Part shown: in pieces, positions 5,681 through 6,360 of the stretch
How the letters are laid out: each line of letters opens with the position of its first letter
Numbering within the stretch: the stretch's first letter is position 1
Assembly (NCBI GenBank): GCA_030623665.1
Contig: JAUXLO010000107.1
Location: forward strand, 1-6,360
Direction: 5' to 3'
Origin: Planctomycetota bacterium
GTDB taxonomy: Bacteria > Planctomycetota > Brocadiia > Brocadiales > Bathyanammoxibiaceae
DNA length: 6,360 nucleotides
The notes under the pieces: model-generated
What the model saw: the letters and a program-made list of their open reading frames with translations, nothing else
What the model was told of the DNA's origin: nothing
Databases searched by the model: none
Made by a program: the position numbers and the translations under genes

Positions 5681-6360
5681 CCCTCAACCCATCTCCCAGG
5701 AAATTGAGTGCAAACAGTGTAGCGCCCAACGTCACCCCCGGAAACACAACCAGCCACCATTCCGTCCTGACCGGGGTTATATGGACGAACCCGTCTGCGG
5801 CCAGGCTACCCCAACTGGATGCCGGAGGTTGCACGCCCAACCCCAGGAAGCTCAGAAATGCCTCCTCCAACAACACCGCCGGTACGGTAAGGGTAGCGTA
5901 GACTATTATAGGACCCATCAGATTGGGCAGCAGGTGACATATTATTATCCTCGCATTACTGGCGCCCAGTGCCCTCGCGGCCTCCACAAATTCCCTCTCC
6001 TTTAGCATAATCATCTGCCCTCTGACGATCCTGGCCATGGTAAGCCACTGCACCGCTCCCAGTGCAATAAAAAGTACAATGATGCTTCTGCCTACAATTG
6101 TCATTACCAGTATTACAAAGAATAGAAACGGCAGTCCGTATAGGATGTCCACGATACGCATCATGATATTATCAGTCTTCCCGCCCATAAAGCCTGCTAT
6201 GGAGCCGTAGGCCACTCCAATTACAAGGCTCACCGCCGCGCCAGCCAGCCCCACTGCAAGTGATATCCGGCCCCCGTACATCACCCTTGTCATGAGGTCG
6301 CGACCTTTACTATCTGTGCCCATCCAATGCCTCAGACTAGGGCCCTGGTATTGGTCCTCC
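5664..6360 (-). CDS. oppC: ABC transporter permease, OppC/DppC type (5' end beyond right edge)
   Basis: An inner-membrane permease subunit of a binding-protein-dependent importer of the peptide/nickel class. The visible part is 231 residues. The reading frame continues upstream of the Met at 6323 to the right edge without a stop (EDQYQGPSLRHW before MGTDSKGRD), and P-S-L-x-H-x-x-GTDxxGRD is a conserved internal block of OppC, so that Met is not the start. The EAA loop that contacts the ATPase is clear (EAARALGASNARIIICHLLPN, at 5922-5984). About five hydrophobic segments surround it, and the chain ends in NFLGDGLRDALEA, the family's usual C-terminus. The N-terminal membrane segment and the other subunits lie outside the window. 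OppC, DppC and related importers cannot be told apart here, so the symbol marks the family only. It overlaps dprA by 17 bp. Confidence 0.93.
   Translation of the reverse strand, partial: EDQYQGPSLRHWMGTDSKGRDLMTRVMYGGRISLAVGLAGAAVSLVIGVAYGSIAGFMGGKTDNIMMRIVDILYGLPFLFFVILVMTIVGRSIIVLFIALGAVQWLTMARIVRGQMIMLKEREFVEAARALGASNARIIICHLLPNLMGPIIVYATLTVPAVLLEEAFLSFLGLGVQPPASSWGSLAADGFVHITPVRTEWWLVVFPGVTLGATLFALNFLGDGLRDALEA

Noticed and set aside
5664..6323. Permease starting at ATG 6323 as a complete 219-residue protein
   Set aside because: The frame continues to the right edge without a stop, and the residues before this Met match the conserved block preceding GTDxxGRD in OppC proteins.
1..6360. 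CRISPR array, tRNA, rRNA, insertion sequence or attachment site
   Set aside because: No regularly spaced repeats, cloverleaf, transposase motifs or flanking terminal repeats were seen on either strand.

Overview
All seven recognisable genes, plus one possible small ORF, lie on the minus strand, so transcription runs from high to low coordinates. The sequence is mid-GC and uses ATA freely for isoleucine. Tight overlaps (ATGA junctions, a 17-bp overlap) are typical of a bacterial chromosome. The MoxR/DUF58/BatA-type cluster and the single-domain OYE-like enzyme suggest a deep-branching Gram-negative lineage, and the style of the MoxR and DUF58 proteins is reminiscent of Planctomycetota. That is only an impression from reading the proteins. 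No rRNA, tRNA, CRISPR, insertion sequence or phage gene is visible.

Right block (about 6360 to 4182): an OppC/DppC-type ABC permease, cut by the right edge, overlaps a divergent dprA by 17 bp. A single-domain cupin gene follows 29 bp later. One base after the cupin stop begins a possible 53-codon ORF, whose stop touches a GC-rich hairpin followed by a short T run (a weak terminator candidate). These look like one transcription unit, but the products (peptide import, DNA uptake/recombination, small metal-binding cupin) share no obvious pathway.

Middle (4126 to 3032): a stand-alone gene for an FMN-dependent oxidoreductase of the Old Yellow Enzyme / NADH:flavin oxidoreductase family. It has a C-terminal cysteine cluster like that of 2,4-dienoyl-CoA reductases but no C-terminal FAD/NAD(P) domains. 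The 291-bp gap after it holds short repeats and palindromes, and a plausible promoter for the next operon.

Left block (2740 to the left edge): moxR, a DUF58 gene and a BatA-type membrane VWA gene, with a 4-bp overlap and a 2-bp gap. This is a known association: a MoxR AAA+ ATPase acts with VWA-domain partners, one soluble and one membrane-anchored, probably as a chaperone-like or envelope-stress system. The last gene runs off the left edge.

I see no clearly new system. The items most worth checking are the small ORF and its hairpins after the cupin gene, the unusual DprA core, and the Fe-S-like cysteine cluster of the single-domain flavoenzyme.
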